Of a DNA stretch of 64,000 bases, positions 1 to 8,686 are shown one piece after another. The stretch covers positions 1 through 64,000 of the forward strand of contig NZ_WBKM01000144.1 of assembly GCF_015714725.1 (NCBI RefSeq), written 5' to 3'. Position numbers and translations under genes: made by a program. Origin of the DNA: Nostoc sp. WHI. Lineage in GTDB: Bacteria; Cyanobacteriota; Cyanobacteriia; Cyanobacteriales; Nostocaceae. The notes under the pieces are model-generated. The model ran no database searches and was not told the origin of the DNA. It saw only the letters and a program-made list of their open reading frames with translations. Within the stretch, counting starts at the first letter, position 1. Each line of letters opens with the position of its first letter.

Positions 1-10
1 ATTTTTTACT

Positions 11-45
11 ACTCCCTACTCCCTACTCCCTACTCCCTACTCCCT
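11..45. repeat. Heptamer tandem repeat (ACTCCCT)5
   Basis: Five exact head-to-tail copies of ACTCCCT. This is the short tandemly repeated repetitive sequence type typical of Nostoc and Anabaena. The last copy supplies two bases of the stop codon of the ABC ATPase gene that ends here on the minus strand, so the repeat touches the coding end. Related heptamer tracts occur after the RluA gene, inside ppsA and in the 3' end of the GNAT gene near 48.5 kb. Confidence 0.9.
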
Positions 46-1063
46 ATCTCATATTCTGCTTTTTCTCAGCTTTGGAATCGCGAGTTGCAACGGCTGCTAG
101 TTCTGCATCCATCAGTGTGCGTCCTGTAGCGGCGAGGTAAACGTCATCGAGACTAGGGCGAGATTGGGCAATGCCAAATATTGGCAAGTCAGCAGCATTT
201 AAAGCTTGCTGTACGTTAATCAGAACATCATTCTGAGGTGTTACCACTAAGTTGAGAGAATTACCTTGAGCGCTGTTGATGATTACTTCTTGCACAAATG
301 GCAAAGGTTGCAACACGTTCTTAGCTTTTTCGGCTTCCTCAATGGGGGAAAACTCGCGGATTCGCAAGGTAATGCGATCGCCCCCTACTTGATCTTTCAA
401 TTGTGAAGGTGTACCCTTTGCAATCACGATGCCACGATCTATAATTGCCACGCGATCGGCTAGTGCGTCAATTTCTTCTAAGTAATGGCTGGTAATTACT
501 ACCGTCGTTCCAGAGGCGCGTAATTTTCGCAGGAAATCCCAAACTACAAACCGGGTTTCTATGTCAAGTCCTACGGTTGGCTCATCCAATACCAAAACAT
601 CCGGTGAATGGAGCAACCCAGCAGCCAAGTCTAGACGCTTGCGTAAACCGCCAGAGTAGGTGCCTGTTTTTTTATTCGCGTATTCTTGCAAACCGAGTAA
701 ATCTAATACCGTTTCAATCCGCTGTTTGGCGATCGCGCCTGGGAGGTGATAAAGTGCTGCTTGTAATTGCAGCAGTTCTTTTCCAGTCAGCACCTTATCT
801 ATAGCAACTTCCTGAGCTACATAGCCTAGTCGTTGTCTTGCTAGTTTGGGATTATCCAACACAGAAATACCAGATACTTCGATTTTGCCAGCATCCGGTG
901 TGGTCAGTGTACACAAGGCACGCAAAGTGGTAGTTTTACCAGCACCATTGGGGCCTAGTAAACCAAAGATTTCTCCTGATTCTACCTCAAAGGAAACATC
1001 CTGGACGGCAACCACCGTGCCGTAGCGTTTTTGCAGATTTTGAATTAAAACGGCGGGAGCCAT
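44..1063 (-). CDS. DrrA-type ABC transporter ATP-binding protein
   Basis: Cytoplasmic ATPase subunit of an ABC-2 type exporter, 339 aa. Walker A (GPNGAGKTT) lies near residue 37, the signature YSGGLRKR near 137 and Walker B LVLDEPTVGLD near 157, followed by the H-loop in VVITSHYLEE. The roughly 100-residue C-terminal extension fits the daunorubicin-resistance (DrrA) family, which drives export of lipids, polyketides or drugs. The ATG follows a usual spacing from a non-coding upstream region. The membrane permease normally encoded next would lie to the left of the window, downstream on the minus strand, so the substrate cannot be inferred. The stop codon falls in a heptamer repeat, so the last residues may vary between strains. 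Confidence 0.92.
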   Translation of the reverse strand: MAPAVLIQNLQKRYGTVVAVQDVSFEVESGEIFGLLGPNGAGKTTTLRALCTLTTPDAGKIEVSGISVLDNPKLARQRLGYVAQEVAIDKVLTGKELLQLQAALYHLPGAIAKQRIETVLDLLGLQEYANKKTGTYSGGLRKRLDLAAGLLHSPDVLVLDEPTVGLDIETRFVVWDFLRKLRASGTTVVITSHYLEEIDALADRVAIIDRGIVIAKGTPSQLKDQVGGDRITLRIREFSPIEEAEKAKNVLQPLPFVQEVIINSAQGNSLNLVVTPQNDVLINVQQALNAADLPIFGIAQSRPSLDDVYLAATGRTLMDAELAAVATRDSKAEKKQNMR

Positions 1064-1318
1064 GACAGCTTATCCCCAACTATATAAATCTCAATAAAGT
1101 CTATCTTTATTGTATTAGGTGCAGAGCAAGGAAAGATTAAGCAATTCAAAATTCAAAAGGAACCAAGTCATGCCGGGTGCAAATTTTACTCAAATTTAAC
1201 TCTTCAGCCCCCTTCCCTACAAAGAAATCTACCGTGTACACACAAATCTTTTAAAGTTACTGCGTAATGTAGTGGCGTGGCAAGGCTAAAATGTTGCAAA
1301 AAAATTGTAGTTGCAAAA
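1064..1318. other. Intergenic region with dispersed GTGTACAC-type repeat
   Basis: No gene is visible. Bases 1229-1250 (accgtgtacacacaaatctt) match the arms of the inverted-repeat element at about 58.6-59.04 kb, so this is a dispersed repeat of the genome. A duplicated AAAAAATTGTAG(GT) motif follows at about 1300-1330. Confidence 0.5.
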
Positions 1319-1545
1319 AAATTGTAGGTTGGGTGGAGGCTTTGATCCAAGTATCACACACAGGTAAATATAAGTTGATTAGGTTGCTGCGTCCGCGTTC
1401 GTAGCGACGGCGAATAGTCTCTTCAGGGATGTTGTGACCGCCACTTTCTACACGTCTGCGTACCCGTGCGATCGCTAATTCGGCGGGTTATTCGCTGGCG
1501 TCTTGAGGGATCAAGTTTTCAGTGCATAAGTCCTGATTCTCAAAT
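1319..1545 (-). pseudogene. Relic of a zeta-toxin-like AAA ATPase (C-terminal part)
   Basis: Read on the minus strand, this stretch encodes ELAIARVRRRVESGGHNIP, then EETIRRRYERG and NLYLPVCDTW. This is the conserved C-terminal half of the zeta-toxin-like predicted ABC-type ATPases common in cyanobacteria. A TAA stop interrupts the frame just before that segment (about 1489), and neither the P-loop half nor a start codon remains. It is therefore a decayed fragment. The frame can be followed upstream to about 1545, but homology there is weak. Intact family members phosphorylate small molecules and are often encoded with small antitoxin-like proteins. None is present here. Confidence 0.6.
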
Positions 1546-1612
1546 AATCTTTCTTGCTGCCCCCCTGCGAGGACTAGAATTAGAATTGATGTGACGTTCT
1601 CTAATAGCCAAA

Positions 1613-3457
1613 GTGTCAGAATCTCTGCCATTGCGCGATCGCTATCTTGCCTTAATCGATGAAATTGTCGAAACCACCCTCAAGGGCAAAATTAGCTCTG
1701 TTGATATGGTGTATCAAATGCTGCTTAAAGGAATCACTTCCGGTACAGGGGAAGTGTTTGAGCTAGTTTTGAGCGATCGCTTGAATGCCCTCCAAAGCCA
1801 AGTAGATAGCGAAAAAGACGAATTCAAAACAGCTAAAGCGACTCGAAGTTTGAGAGCCATTAAGACTATCCAAAGTCAATGGCAACGTTGGCAAGAGCAA
1901 AACAAAGCCACAGAAGCGATCGCGGGAGCAGTTACAGAAATTACCACAGCCTCGGCAGATGAGCGTCTGGCGGCATTTTTACGGGTTACTGACCCCAATC
2001 AGAAGTATCCGCTAAATTCACAACAGCTACAGCAATTGTCAAAAGCATTACAGCAATTTGCTCAGGTAGATTCTGATTTACAACAATTTTCCGAAGGTAT
2101 TACCCGTGGTTTAGCTTCTTGGCAGCGATTGCAAGACAACTTGCTCAGTTGGATGTACGAGCAAAAAGAATCTTTGGGATTTGGTGGCGTACCGGGAGAA
2201 CGTGGCCCTTGGGCAAGTTGGGCGAAGCAACTCAATAGTGAGTTACCCAAAGCATTGCTTCGCACCTTGGCTATGGAAGAATCGGCAATTGATTTTGCCC
2301 AGCGACAACGGGGTATCACCCTGAGAGACTGGGTAGAAATGGCATTGATTTTACAGTATTTGCAACGGGGGCTAATTAACTGGTTTGACCAACAAGCTTA
2401 CGATGTTAAGGCGGGGCCAAAGTTGTCCATTTCCACTTTCTTGACCTTTGCAGTGATTTGGAGTCAGTTAGCAAGTGGTTTTCAGAGTATTGGAGTAAGG
2501 TACAGTGATGCCTGTTCTCAAATTATGCTTCAGATTTTGCGAACCTTTGCCCAGCGGCCATATTTTCCCTTTTACGGCGGGATTTTTGCCTCTTTTACCG
2601 GCACTTATTTACGAGATGCCCTAGATTATCTGGATGAACCACTACAAAGAGGCGAAGGAACCCAGGAAAAGGCCCGAATTTTAACACTTTTGGGCTATTC
2701 TCAACGTGCTTTAGGACAATATCAGCGATCGCTTGATTTTCATCAGCAAGCGTTAGAGATAGCTAGGAGGGCAGGCGATCGCCCCTGTGAAATTGCCAAT
2801 CTCAACCACCTCAGCCGCACCTACGTCCAACAGCAAAATTATGCTGAGGCGATTAACTACAGTCAACGAGCATTAATATTGAGTCGGCAAGCAGGCGATC
2901 AGACAGGAGAGGCAAACGCGCTGGTAAATTTAGGTTACAGCGAAGTTATGCAAGCTCAGGAACTAGAACAAATAGAACCAGAAACCTATGAAGCCGCAAT
3001 TAACTATTTAGAACAAGGTTTAAAATTATCCGAAAAATTAGGCGATATTCAAAGTAAAGCCTTATGTGTCAGCAGCTTAGGAATTGCCTATTTAGTAATT
3101 GGACAACACCAAACGGCAATTAAATATCTCGAAGATGGTTTTAAAACAGCACAAGTTTCCGGTGATTTGTATCTCCAAGGGCGAAACTTAGCTTATTTGG
3201 CAGAAGCTTATTATCATCTACAAAATTCTGAAAAAACTATTTACACTGGCTGCTTGGGAATGTATCTTTTAGAGCAAATTGCTTCTCGTGAATGGCGACA
3301 ACCAGCAGGGTTACTGACAATTTTACAGGGACAAATAGGGGCAGAAGCTTTTCATAACTTATTACAGCAACATCGCTCTAAAATGATTGCAGTTATCGGT
3401 ATGGATGGGTATGATCACATCCCGCAATTGTTAGAAGAATACAAGCAAGATATGTAA
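1613..3457 (+). CDS. Tetratricopeptide repeat protein
   Basis: 614 aa, starting at GTG; no better ATG is visible. The N-terminal 340 residues are helical with no family I recognise. From about residue 355 to 560 there are tandem tetratricopeptide repeats (for example GQYQRSLDFHQQALEIARRAGD, then AEAINYSQRALILSRQAGD and QTAIKYLEDGFKTAQVSGD), which form protein-protein interaction scaffolds. No signal peptide or membrane segment is seen, so it is probably cytoplasmic. Such long TPR proteins are frequent in filamentous cyanobacteria and usually lack an assigned role. It stands alone, between a gene relic and a convergent DUF2808 gene. Confidence 0.8.
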   Translation: MSESLPLRDRYLALIDEIVETTLKGKISSVDMVYQMLLKGITSGTGEVFELVLSDRLNALQSQVDSEKDEFKTAKATRSLRAIKTIQSQWQRWQEQNKATEAIAGAVTEITTASADERLAAFLRVTDPNQKYPLNSQQLQQLSKALQQFAQVDSDLQQFSEGITRGLASWQRLQDNLLSWMYEQKESLGFGGVPGERGPWASWAKQLNSELPKALLRTLAMEESAIDFAQRQRGITLRDWVEMALILQYLQRGLINWFDQQAYDVKAGPKLSISTFLTFAVIWSQLASGFQSIGVRYSDACSQIMLQILRTFAQRPYFPFYGGIFASFTGTYLRDALDYLDEPLQRGEGTQEKARILTLLGYSQRALGQYQRSLDFHQQALEIARRAGDRPCEIANLNHLSRTYVQQQNYAEAINYSQRALILSRQAGDQTGEANALVNLGYSEVMQAQELEQIEPETYEAAINYLEQGLKLSEKLGDIQSKALCVSSLGIAYLVIGQHQTAIKYLEDGFKTAQVSGDLYLQGRNLAYLAEAYYHLQNSEKTIYTGCLGMYLLEQIASREWRQPAGLLTILQGQIGAEAFHNLLQQHRSKMIAVIGMDGYDHIPQLLEEYKQDM

Positions 3458-3510
3458 CAAGCTCTAATCAGATGATTACGAATTACGAATTAGTAATGCT
3501 CCTATGGAAA

Positions 3511-4065
3511 TCACCAGCTGCTATTGCTGTAGAACTGCAACCGTCCAAAGCCAAGAAATTGCCCGTGGGATTTCTCACCCACCGGGAACGCTGTGACACC
3601 TAGTAAGTAAACACCAGAAATGCTGGGATTACTCAGGGGACGGAGGGCAATTGTAACTGTCTGTCCTGGAGTTAAAGGCGGTTCAAAGTTTACAGTAACC
3701 GTCTGTGTTTTGCGATCGCTTGTGACTGCGCCTAGTGTCAGCCGGAATTCTTGGCGATCGCGTGTTCCCACAAAAGCGCGGGTATCATTAAGATCGTAGC
3801 GGATGTTTTCTGCTCCCTCTTTCTGAGTAATTGTTACCTTCTGGAGGGATTCTCCAGCATTTTCCGGCACGTTGATAGTGAAATAGTAAATTGCGCCCCA
3901 AACATTCACATTTTCGTAAGTAGTCGTCGCGCTGACGAGTTTCGGCGGTTGAACAAAGTAGACTGTGCCATCTCTAAGTTGCACTGCTTGAGTCACCGGA
4001 ATGGCAACTCCGCCAATGCCTATTGCTAACGAAAGTGTTATCCCAAACAAAGTTGCAACGCGCAT
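3511..4065 (-). CDS. DUF2808 domain-containing exported protein
   Basis: 184 aa with a clear N-terminal signal peptide (hydrophobic core GITLSLAIGIGGVAI, likely cleavage after TQA). The rest fits the cyanobacterial DUF2808 family: VQLRDGTVYFVQPPKL at the start of the mature chain, a beta-rich centre and the closing GRLQFYS. Function is unknown; it is predicted to be periplasmic or outer-envelope associated. It is convergent with the TPR gene and stands alone. Confidence 0.85.
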   Translation of the reverse strand: MRVATLFGITLSLAIGIGGVAIPVTQAVQLRDGTVYFVQPPKLVSATTTYENVNVWGAIYYFTINVPENAGESLQKVTITQKEGAENIRYDLNDTRAFVGTRDRQEFRLTLGAVTSDRKTQTVTVNFEPPLTPGQTVTIALRPLSNPSISGVYLLGVTAFPVGEKSHGQFLGFGRLQFYSNSSW

Positions 4066-4141
4066 AGTTGAATATAGATAAATACAGTTCAGATAAGTTC
4101 AAAGCCCTCACTGTAGAGATGCGATAAATCGCGTCTTCTAG

Positions 4142-4564
4142 TTATCTGGAAATGATTGACTTGGGAATGATAGAAGCTTGTTTTTCCCAATCCGAAGATT
4201 TCGTGTACCACCAAGCCCAAGCAATTAAAACAGCTTGAAAGGGAAGTCTGACTACGTGTATCCAAGGAGAGTCTGGTATATTTTCTAGCTTAATATGATT
4301 AACCGCCATGTTGATATTGGCAGGGAAAACCGCAATAAAAAGAGCAATAAGTCCCCAAGCAGCAGCTTGACTTACAGGTGGCACTAATAATCCGATACCC
4401 CCCAAAATTTCATAAAAGCCACTCAGATAAACTAATTCTAAAGGATAAGGAAGTTGTGGTGGCACAATTTTGACAAATGGTTCTGGAGTCAGAAAGTGTG
4501 TCACTCCAACCACAATGATGGATATAGCAAGAACGACACGTAAGATTTCTTTATATTTGTTCAT
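4142..4564 (-). CDS. DoxX-like small integral membrane protein
   Basis: 140 aa with four predicted membrane segments (about 8-26, 46-64, 68-86 and 108-125). The pattern of small membrane protein, GFYEILGGIGLLVP and FPANINMAVNH fits the DoxX/COG4270 group. Family members sit in the inner membrane and have been linked to redox or quinone-related functions, but no reaction can be assigned from sequence. The gene is on the minus strand and is separated from the divergent methyltransferase gene by an A/T-rich spacer. Confidence 0.75.
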   Translation of the reverse strand: MNKYKEILRVVLAISIIVVGVTHFLTPEPFVKIVPPQLPYPLELVYLSGFYEILGGIGLLVPPVSQAAAWGLIALFIAVFPANINMAVNHIKLENIPDSPWIHVVRLPFQAVLIAWAWWYTKSSDWEKQASIIPKSIISR

Positions 4565-4733
4565 AGGTTTTGCCTCATTATATACTTGCCCCTATTACTT
4601 CAGTTTGATTGCTAAATGTTAATTTGCCTTGAGTCAATAGGGAGAAAAATCCTATGCATCTTCTTCATAGTATAATACTTGATTATTTAAAACTATCTCA
4701 TAAATATAATTAGATTATGAAATACTAACTAAA

Positions 4734-6596
4734 ATGTATCAACCAATAACACTATCTCTTTTTTCAGGAGCAGGCGGACTTGATATTGGCTTTCAAAAAG
4801 CTGGGTTTAAAATAGCAGCTTGTGTTGAAAAAGAAGAAATATTTTGTAAAACTCTAGAATTAAATTTAGGTCGATATTCAAAACATAATTGCCAAGTTTT
4901 ACACCGGGATATTCGATATTTACAACCGAGTGAAATTTCTCTTAATAAAGTTGATTTTATCATTGGTAGCCCACCCTGCCAAAGTTTCTCAGCTATTGGA
5001 AGACGTGCAGGAGGTATAGGTGGAATTCAAGATGAAAGAGGAAGTTTATTTGAGCATTATTGTCGCCTACTTAAGTATTACAAACCGAAGGGATTTCTAT
5101 TTGAAAATGTTAGGGGAATCTTAAGTGCTAATAAAGGAAAAGATTGGCAAGTTATAATCAATGCCTTTGAAAATATTGGATACAAACTTTACTATCGTGT
5201 TCTTGATTGTGCAGATTATGGAGTTCCCCAACACAGAGAACGCTTAATTTTGGTTGGTATGCAGGATGGTAAATTCAAGTTTCCTAGACCAATATATGGT
5301 TCAGACTCACCTAATAATCATTCTCATATTAGTGCGTTAGAAGCAATAGTTGATCTACAAGATCCCTCCGAAACGGAACACCAATATTCAGGTAAATATG
5401 GAAAACTTTTAACGGAAGTGCTTCCTGGCATGAATTATCACTACTTTACTAAAGAAATGGGATATCCAAACCCAATCTTTGCTTGGCGTTCAAGATTCTC
5501 TGATTTTCTGTATAAGGCTGATCCAGATAAACCAGTGAGGACAATCGTAGCACAAATTGGTGCATATTCAGGCCCTTTTCACTGGAAAAATCGCAAGTTT
5601 ACTTTACAGGAATTCAAACGTTTACAAACCTTTCCAGATGATTATGAATTTGCTGGGAGTCTAAACACAATTCTTAAGCAGATAGGTAATTCTGTTCCGC
5701 CTAAGTTTGCAGAAAAACTAGCAATGGCTGTTTTACAACAATTATTTGCAAGTGATTTAGATATGGATTTACTTGAGGAAGAAGAGCAATTATCTTTTGA
5801 TGCTCGCAAGTCGCAGCGAGCTAAATCCACAAGAGTTAAGCGCTTGAATAATACTGAATATCTCCACTTGAACTTGTTAGACTCTCCATCTGAATCTTAC
5901 TCAGTAAATAAAAAACAAGTTTTGTGCAATTTAGTTAATTATGATGATAGTATTTTGTTCCACTACTTATCTCCAAAATCTAGGATTAAGATAACGCAAC
6001 TTGCTCTTATCCAAACTGGAAATATCTATAAATTCCACTTTCAACGTGCTGGAGAAATATGCTCAATTTCTGTCTCACATTACCAAAACGAAAGTTTTAT
6101 AAATCCGCCTTTATTACAATATCAAGTTAAATTTGATCATCCAATTGGTGATGGTCTAAAAAAGATTATCTGTACACTACTATCAGACTCAGATAAAGAT
6201 ATACCGATAGCTTGGGATGCAATTGAAGATTGTTTAAGTCGGAGTTCAGGATATAAAACCATGATGGATGTTTATGGACATTTTACAGAGCCTCATCCAA
6301 CTTTCACGCTTAATTTGGATGTTTTTAATAAAACATCTTCTTTTCTGATACGGTTTATTAAAGAATTCAGCAAATTTGAATCTACAAAAAAAGTACTGCC
6401 AGAAGAATTGTTAAAAAATATCTACGCTTCAGACGAAAGCTTTGATTTAGCTGAAGTTGTTCGTGACTTGAGAGAATTGCGTTTTGATGTTAGAGTTCAT
6501 GAAACAAATAAAACAATTCCACCAGGATACTTCCGTTGCTGCTATCCATTTACTATCAATATAAATAAACAGGTTTCAGTAAAGTGGAAAAGTTAA
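4734..6596 (+). CDS. DNA (cytosine-5) methyltransferase with long C-terminal extension
   Basis: Transfers a methyl group from S-adenosylmethionine to C5 of cytosine in DNA. Motif I is LFSGAGGLDIGF (9-20), the catalytic PCQ loop SPPCQSFS has Cys82, motif VI ENV is at 124-126, motif VIII QHRERLILVG at 166-175, and the final IGNSVPPKFAEKLA lies near 320. The catalytic domain ends near residue 340, so about 275 further residues are not needed for methylation. The last part (LAEVVRDLRELRFDVRVH, then PPGYFRC) resembles the winged-helix specificity region of some restriction enzymes, but I place no firm domain there. No endonuclease gene is adjacent. The gene is visibly more A/T-rich than the ribosomal genes downstream, which suggests acquisition by transfer. 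Confidence 0.92.
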   Translation: MYQPITLSLFSGAGGLDIGFQKAGFKIAACVEKEEIFCKTLELNLGRYSKHNCQVLHRDIRYLQPSEISLNKVDFIIGSPPCQSFSAIGRRAGGIGGIQDERGSLFEHYCRLLKYYKPKGFLFENVRGILSANKGKDWQVIINAFENIGYKLYYRVLDCADYGVPQHRERLILVGMQDGKFKFPRPIYGSDSPNNHSHISALEAIVDLQDPSETEHQYSGKYGKLLTEVLPGMNYHYFTKEMGYPNPIFAWRSRFSDFLYKADPDKPVRTIVAQIGAYSGPFHWKNRKFTLQEFKRLQTFPDDYEFAGSLNTILKQIGNSVPPKFAEKLAMAVLQQLFASDLDMDLLEEEEQLSFDARKSQRAKSTRVKRLNNTEYLHLNLLDSPSESYSVNKKQVLCNLVNYDDSILFHYLSPKSRIKITQLALIQTGNIYKFHFQRAGEICSISVSHYQNESFINPPLLQYQVKFDHPIGDGLKKIICTLLSDSDKDIPIAWDAIEDCLSRSSGYKTMMDVYGHFTEPHPTFTLNLDVFNKTSSFLIRFIKEFSKFESTKKVLPEELLKNIYASDESFDLAEVVRDLRELRFDVRVHETNKTIPPGYFRCCYPFTININKQVSVKWKS

Positions 6597-6737
6597 GTTA
6601 AAGATAGTCGAGCAGCTTTTATAAATATATCCTTGGTGATAAAAGTAATATTTAGAACTCAGCGAGAGAGCGAAGTTCTAATGCACACACGCCAGCTAGT
6701 CTTGCTCAAAAAGAGCGCCATTATCTCTCTTATTCAC

Positions 6738-7057
6738 TTAAGGCAGTATGAATAAAACAGCCGCATTCATAGCAGCAAGGATAAAAGGGTTTAAATTGAT
6801 TGCACTAATTAAATGATTGAATCCAATCAATAAATCGGAATTAGAGAAAATCTTTATCCAGGGATAAATCAACCAAAATAGTAGGAGTGGTTGGAGGATT
6901 AGACGAAGATTATTTAAAGTATTCTTTCATCCAACTTTATTGTTTATGATTAGAAAAATCAATAGAACTATTTTCTTTTACCTGTGTTTCAATTTGACGA
7001 CATTGATTTAAAAATAAAAAAGCTTGGGAATTTAAACTAATCACTGTCAACCGTTAT
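6738..7057 (-). pseudogene. Possible relic of a small membrane protein
   Basis: Two minus-strand open stretches in different frames abut here. The first (about 7057-6937) reads TVISLNSQAFLFLNQCRQIE and further before a stop. The second (6926-6738) reads NNLRLILQPLLLFWLIYPWIK and continues with a second hydrophobic stretch NPFILAAMNAAVLFI. Neither has a convincing start or ribosome site, and a stop and frame change separate them. The composition looks like decayed coding sequence for a membrane protein. I recognise no family. Confidence 0.35.
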
Positions 7058-7078
7058 ATCCCTCTCGTTACTAACGAA

Positions 7079-7104
7079 TAGGGTGAGTAACAGTACTCAC
7101 CCTA
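7079..7104 (-). terminator. Stem-loop after rpmA
   Basis: A perfect 11-bp inverted repeat, TAGGGTGAGTA / TACTCACCCTA with a 4-base loop, lies just downstream of the rpmA stop codon. There is no clear T-run on the minus strand, so it may act as an mRNA 3' end or a weak terminator. Confidence 0.55.
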
Positions 7105-7109
7105 GTACT

Positions 7110-7391
7110 CTAACTTGCTACTGCCTCAGCAGCGACTACGGGTAAGTAAACACTAACTTTTTTACGGGTTTTGCCCTTTCTCTCAAACGTTACAACACCG
7201 TCGATTAAGGCAAATAGTGTGTCATCGCTACCAATACCGACGTTGTTACCAGGGTGAAATTTGGTGCCGCGCTGACGCACGAGAATGTTTCCTGCACGCA
7301 CAGCTTGACCGCCATAACGCTTAACACCCAGACGTTGGGCGTTAGAATCACGACCGTTGCGTGTACTACCTGTTCCTTTCTTGTGAGCCAT
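7110..7391 (-). CDS. rpmA: 50S ribosomal protein L27
   Basis: 93 aa, the normal length for bacterial L27. It begins [20 protein letters not shown] and carries the typical [19 protein letters not shown] and [10 protein letters not shown] segments. The extreme N terminus reaches toward the peptidyl-transferase centre of the large ribosomal subunit. The short spacer (34 bp) after rplU on the same strand indicates the usual rplU-rpmA operon. Confidence 0.98.
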   Translation of the reverse strand: MAHKKGTGSTRNGRDSNAQRLGVKRYGGQAVRAGNILVRQRGTKFHPGNNVGIGSDDTLFALIDGVVTFERKGKTRKKVSVYLPVVAAEAVAS

Positions 7392-7425
7392 GATTTCCTC
7401 TATTTATCTTGTATCTACTTCTTTA

Positions 7426-7833
7426 TTATTCAACAGCGATTTCAAATTCTTCGGCAGGAGTCTCATCTGCAACGGGAACTTCTTGCTCTGTTGCTCCTTG
7501 GGCAGCAAACACTGCACCATTAAGGGTGATGGAGTCAATCATAAGTCTGGTAATTTCCTGACGATGCCCCCGCTTTTTACGAGTTTTCTTTTTCGGCTTC
7601 ATTTTGTATACCAGGACTTTACGACCCCTAAAATGTCGCATTACAGTCCCTTCTACAGTCGCATTTGTCACTAGTGGCTGTCCTATGGTGACTTCGCCGT
7701 CGTGCTGCACGAGTAATACGGAATCTATTGTAACTTTTTCATCTGGTTCGGTCGTAAGCAGTTCAATGTCATAAAACCGTCCTGGCTCTACTCGTATTTG
7801 TTTGCCGCCAGTTTCAATAATTGCGTAGGTCAT
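7426..7833 (-). CDS. rplU: 50S ribosomal protein L21
   Basis: 135 aa when started at the ATG at 7833, giving MTYAIIETGGKQIRVEPGRF, the normal L21 N terminus; an AAGGACA ribosome site precedes it. An upstream in-frame ATG at 7908 would add 25 residues (MQKLAKASPQ...) not found in L21 proteins and is probably leader RNA. The conserved basic stretch KMKPKKKTRKKRGHRQ binds 23S rRNA. The acidic C-terminal tail (EVPVADETPAEEFEI) is typical of cyanobacterial L21. First gene of the rplU-rpmA pair. Confidence 0.96.
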   Translation of the reverse strand: MTYAIIETGGKQIRVEPGRFYDIELLTTEPDEKVTIDSVLLVQHDGEVTIGQPLVTNATVEGTVMRHFRGRKVLVYKMKPKKKTRKKRGHRQEITRLMIDSITLNGAVFAAQGATEQEVPVADETPAEEFEIAVE

Positions 7834-8274
7834 GGAATTGTCCTTGAGGTTGCCGTACAGGTAGCTGGTTTTTATCTCCTGTGGAGACGCTTTTGCCAGC
7901 TTTTGCAATATGTCTACCTGATCCGAGCAGGAATTAGACAGACAATCTAAAATTGTATTTTATTAACAGGTGTTAAGTCAAGCTTTTATTTTGCCAAGGT
8001 CGATCACCCATCCAAAAAATGTAAAGTGCATTTAGAATTCAGAATCAATACTTTTTAATTAAATACTGCTTCTATCTTAGGAATGACTTTTACAAACTAG
8101 CAGAAATATTTAGACTAAAACTTATATTTTCTTGTCAAAATCCACACATTTTTATTCTTTGTTTTAAAATTAGATTTACGCGCTTGATGTAAAAGTTTTC
8201 ACAGAATTTAGTGAATCCACAGCAGTCAAATTACTACATTCAAACCTGATATGTAAAATAGGAGATAGACTGTC
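7834..8274. other. Divergent intergenic region (rplU leader and nif11-like promoter)
   Basis: A/T-rich stretch between rplU (minus) and the Nif11-like gene (plus) with no credible gene. The rplU side (7834-7930) is probably its 5' leader. A good ribosome site (ATAGGAGATAG, about 8260-8270) precedes the ATG at 8275. I could not place promoters with confidence. Confidence 0.5.
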
Positions 8275-8508
8275 ATGACACAGCAAAATGCTACTCGACT
8301 TTTTCAAGCTGTAAAACAAGACCAAGCATTACAGCAAAGACTCAAAGCAACAGCTGATCCAAATACCTTCATCCAGATTGCTCAAGAGCGTGGCTATTAC
8401 TTTACTGCCGAAGAACTGGACAGTGAAATCAGCAAATTGTCTGAAGAAGATTTAGCCGCCATTGTCAATCCAGGATGGGGGACTAGACGCCACCTTAATC
8501 CTAGATAA
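8275..8508 (+). CDS. Nif11-like peptide (RiPP leader-type)
   Basis: 77 aa. The N-terminal 60 residues fit the Nif11 family: NATRLFQAVKQDQALQQRLK, then a helix ending SEEDLAAIVNPGWG. Nif11-like leaders guide modification and C39-type export of ribosomal peptides, and other short family members occur in nitrogen-fixing cyanobacteria with no known role. Here the usual Gly-Gly cleavage site is replaced by NPGWG and the tail is only about 15 residues (TRRHLNPR at the end) without Cys or Ser, so it is a poor substrate for lanthionine or heterocycle formation. A strong AGGAG site supports the start. There are no biosynthetic neighbours; the exporter locus lies about 47 kb away. Confidence 0.75.
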   Translation: MTQQNATRLFQAVKQDQALQQRLKATADPNTFIQIAQERGYYFTAEELDSEISKLSEEDLAAIVNPGWGTRRHLNPR

Positions 8509-8686
8509 TTTCTGTTCTAGGAAACCGAAAGTATAGGAACAACTGAATTGACAAGTTTTGCTCTTCAAGGGGATACCGTTGCATTATCTCCTTTAGGGGC
8601 ATTTCTGTTAAACTAAGCAACTCTGCTTCCCATATCCCTACCTGTTTAACTTATGAGTTAGGATGGCTATATTTTAATTGGGTGAT

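Noticed and set aside
7834-7908. 25-residue extension of ribosomal protein L21
   Set aside because: L21 normally begins MTYAIIETGGKQ; a good ribosome site precedes that ATG, so the upstream part is taken as leader RNA.
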